From Methanobacteriota archaeon (GTDB taxonomy: Archaea; Thermoplasmatota; Poseidoniia; MGIII; CG-Epi1), in the NCBI GenBank assembly GCA_002687355.1, contig NYZZ01000041.1, positions 1-38,155 on the forward strand: a stretch of DNA of 38,155 nucleotides, read 5' to 3'. Positions within the stretch are counted from its first letter, which is position 1; the number at the start of each line of letters is the position of its first letter. Below, piece after piece: positions 36,314 through 38,155 of this stretch. The notes below the pieces were generated by a model that worked only from the letters and a program-made list of their open reading frames with translations, was not told the DNA's origin and did not search any database. Position numbers and translations under genes: made by a program.

Positions 36314-38031
36314 TAATCCTCGCCGAAGAACTGCCGCAGGACGGGATGCATTTCCATCATTTGCTCCTTACCAATCTGCTCGTACATACGGATCATAATA
36401 CCAACTGTCAGCAGCACTCCCGTGCCAGAGGATTGCCCGGTGGTGCCAACCATGTCGGCCCCAGCGGCGAGTAGCCCCACTATGAAGCCACTGAACATAG
36501 TCACCGTGGGGATGTAACGCTCGAGTACTTTCTCAACAATACGTGGGTCGCGTCGGAAGCCGGGTATCTGCATTCCCGAGCCCTGAATTTGCTTCGCGAC
36601 CGCCTGTGGCCCCATGTTAGTAGTCTCAATCCAGAACTTCGCAAACATCATTGAGCCGAGAATCATAACGCCCATGTAGATGATGATGTGCAGCACTATC
36701 TGGTACGGCTCGTGGGTAACGCCACCAATAGTAGCGTAGCTCTCGTACTTGGGGCTCGCCAGCGGCAGGAACCAGTCCTGCATGCCGTTGATTCGATTGA
36801 GGTAGTAGGCAGCGCCCATAGTCGGGACTGGGTTGCCATCACTAGTGTCAAAGGCACCAATCATCCAGTTGTGGCCGACTATTGGCCATTTTGACATTGA
36901 GGGATGCGACCAGAAGAGCATCGCGAACATGTTGACATTGGCGAGCAGCGCCGCCATTAAGATGACTGGGATGTTGCTGGCGTAAATAAGCCGGATGGGG
37001 TAGCGTCCGCGTGCGCCACGGACCCGACCGTGCGCCAGTGGCAACTCGATACGCGATGACTCTACGTATACTACGACAAAGAATACCACCAATGTTCCTA
37101 CCAGCGCGACGACTGGATTGGGCGGTGCCAGCAGCATCGCCTCGTAGCCGCCTTGCATCAGCTCACGTGACGAGGAATTCATGACATACCAGATAACCAT
37201 CGGGATAGTTCCGGTCGGCGGCGTGTTAGGGCCGGTCGAGCCGGGCGCAGGTTCCCAGTTGAGGGTACCGGTGAAGAGTGCCTGGCTGACGCCAGCGGCG
37301 ATGAAGAGCGAAATTCCACTGCCAATACCCCACTTGGAGACCACCTCATCCATTAGGAATACTATGTAGGAGCCGATAATCAGCTGAGTGATAATAGCCA
37401 TGCGCGCCCAAGTAAGGCCAATCTCACCAACAACCGCGACACTCGGCTCGAGGAAACCGAATACCTGTGGGATAGATTCGACGAAAATCATCACCACCAC
37501 AAGCACCTTCTGGGTGCCCTGATAGATAGCCTTGTCTTTGGCGTCCTGCAAGTTGAGGTTGATAATCTTGGCGCCGGTGAAGAGTTGCATGATAATGCTC
37601 CCGGTGACGATAGGGCCGATACCGAGGTGCATCAGGCTGCCGCTAGCACCGGCGAGAATGGCACGGTACTGGACGAACAAGTCAACAGTGTCGCTGCCGA
37701 GCCCATACATAGTGACGTTTGTCAGCGCGAAGTACAGAATCAGAATGCCCAGTGTCCAGCTCATCTTGGTGCGGAAGTGGACATGCCCCTCCGGCTTACG
37801 GATGGTCGGCATGCGCTCAATGATTGGCGCTAACCCATGCAATTTCGACCCCTCGCCCGAGTACGAGGAAGCCATGTAGGTAACCCAGGTCAGGAGGGTA
37901 ACGCCGGTCCCCATCAGTAACGTCGCCTCGATTCCGGGCTCTTTCCAGCGATACCACAGGAAGAATAGGAGAATCAGTGCGGTGCATGGCCCCAGTGCCT
38001 GAGCTGGGTTGCGCGGGATGTTTTCAGCCAA
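36313..38031 (-). CDS. secY: Preprotein translocase subunit SecY, with N-terminal extension
   Basis: GSGISLFIAAGVSQ, GPIVTGSIIMQLFTGAKII, downstream of uL15; TTG at 38031 overlapping the rpl15 stop is the probable start. Confidence 0.93.
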   Translation of the reverse strand: MAENIPRNPAQALGPCTALILLFFLWYRWKEPGIEATLLMGTGVTLLTWVTYMASSYSGEGSKLHGLAPIIERMPTIRKPEGHVHFRTKMSWTLGILILYFALTNVTMYGLGSDTVDLFVQYRAILAGASGSLMHLGIGPIVTGSIIMQLFTGAKIINLNLQDAKDKAIYQGTQKVLVVVMIFVESIPQVFGFLEPSVAVVGEIGLTWARMAIITQLIIGSYIVFLMDEVVSKWGIGSGISLFIAAGVSQALFTGTLNWEPAPGSTGPNTPPTGTIPMVIWYVMNSSSRELMQGGYEAMLLAPPNPVVALVGTLVVFFVVVYVESSRIELPLAHGRVRGARGRYPIRLIYASNIPVILMAALLANVNMFAMLFWSHPSMSKWPIVGHNWMIGAFDTSDGNPVPTMGAAYYLNRINGMQDWFLPLASPKYESYATIGGVTHEPYQIVLHIIIYMGVMILGSMMFAKFWIETTNMGPQAVAKQIQGSGMQIPGFRRDPRIVEKVLERYIPTVTMFSGFIVGLLAAGADMVGTTGQSSGTGVLLTVGIMIRMYEQIGKEQMMEMHPVLRQFFGED

Positions 38032-38155
38032 GCAGCACCTCTCCACCAGCAGCTTCCACCTTCTGGATGGCGCGGGCAGAGGCGGCACTTACGGTAATTG
38101 TGCAAGGACGGGTCAGTTCCCCAGTTGCAAGTAGTTTGTCGAAGCCCAGAGCGTT
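38024..38155 (-). CDS. rpl15: Ribosomal protein uL15 (C-terminal part, truncated by the window edge)
   Basis: Reverse complement reads NALGFDKLLATGELTRPCTITVSAASARAIQKVEAAGGEVLLG*. Confidence 0.85.
   Translation of the reverse strand, partial: NALGFDKLLATGELTRPCTITVSAASARAIQKVEAAGGEVLLG

Overview
This 38 kb window looks archaeal, probably a marine Thermoplasmata-type euryarchaeon (MGII/MGIII-like). That placement is inferred from gene content (rpa-rpap-radA, Topo VI A, aIF5B, archaeal adkA/secY/DUF106, phosphopantothenate synthetase, PRPP synthetase, DUF63); no phylogeny was run. Most of the window is dense, GC-rich housekeeping DNA with overlapping start/stop codons. Two segments are visibly more AT-rich: (a) about 1-2370, which ends exactly at a tRNA-Ser(CGA) gene, and (b) about 26.5-28.2 kb, whose edge falls inside the glycyl-tRNA synthetase gene. 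The main points worth follow-up are: an OB-fold protein with three tandem CCHC zinc knuckles, encoded divergently from the RPA operon; a 34-aa overlapping micro-ORF between rpap and radA; a compact cluster of KaiC-like ATPases with one Walker-A-less member, downstream of a palindromic TATA element; a symmetric GTTATATAAC element between two divergent genes; a mosaic glyS; a SecY with a two-TM N-terminal extension; and a beta-helix/membrane-exporter fusion protein.
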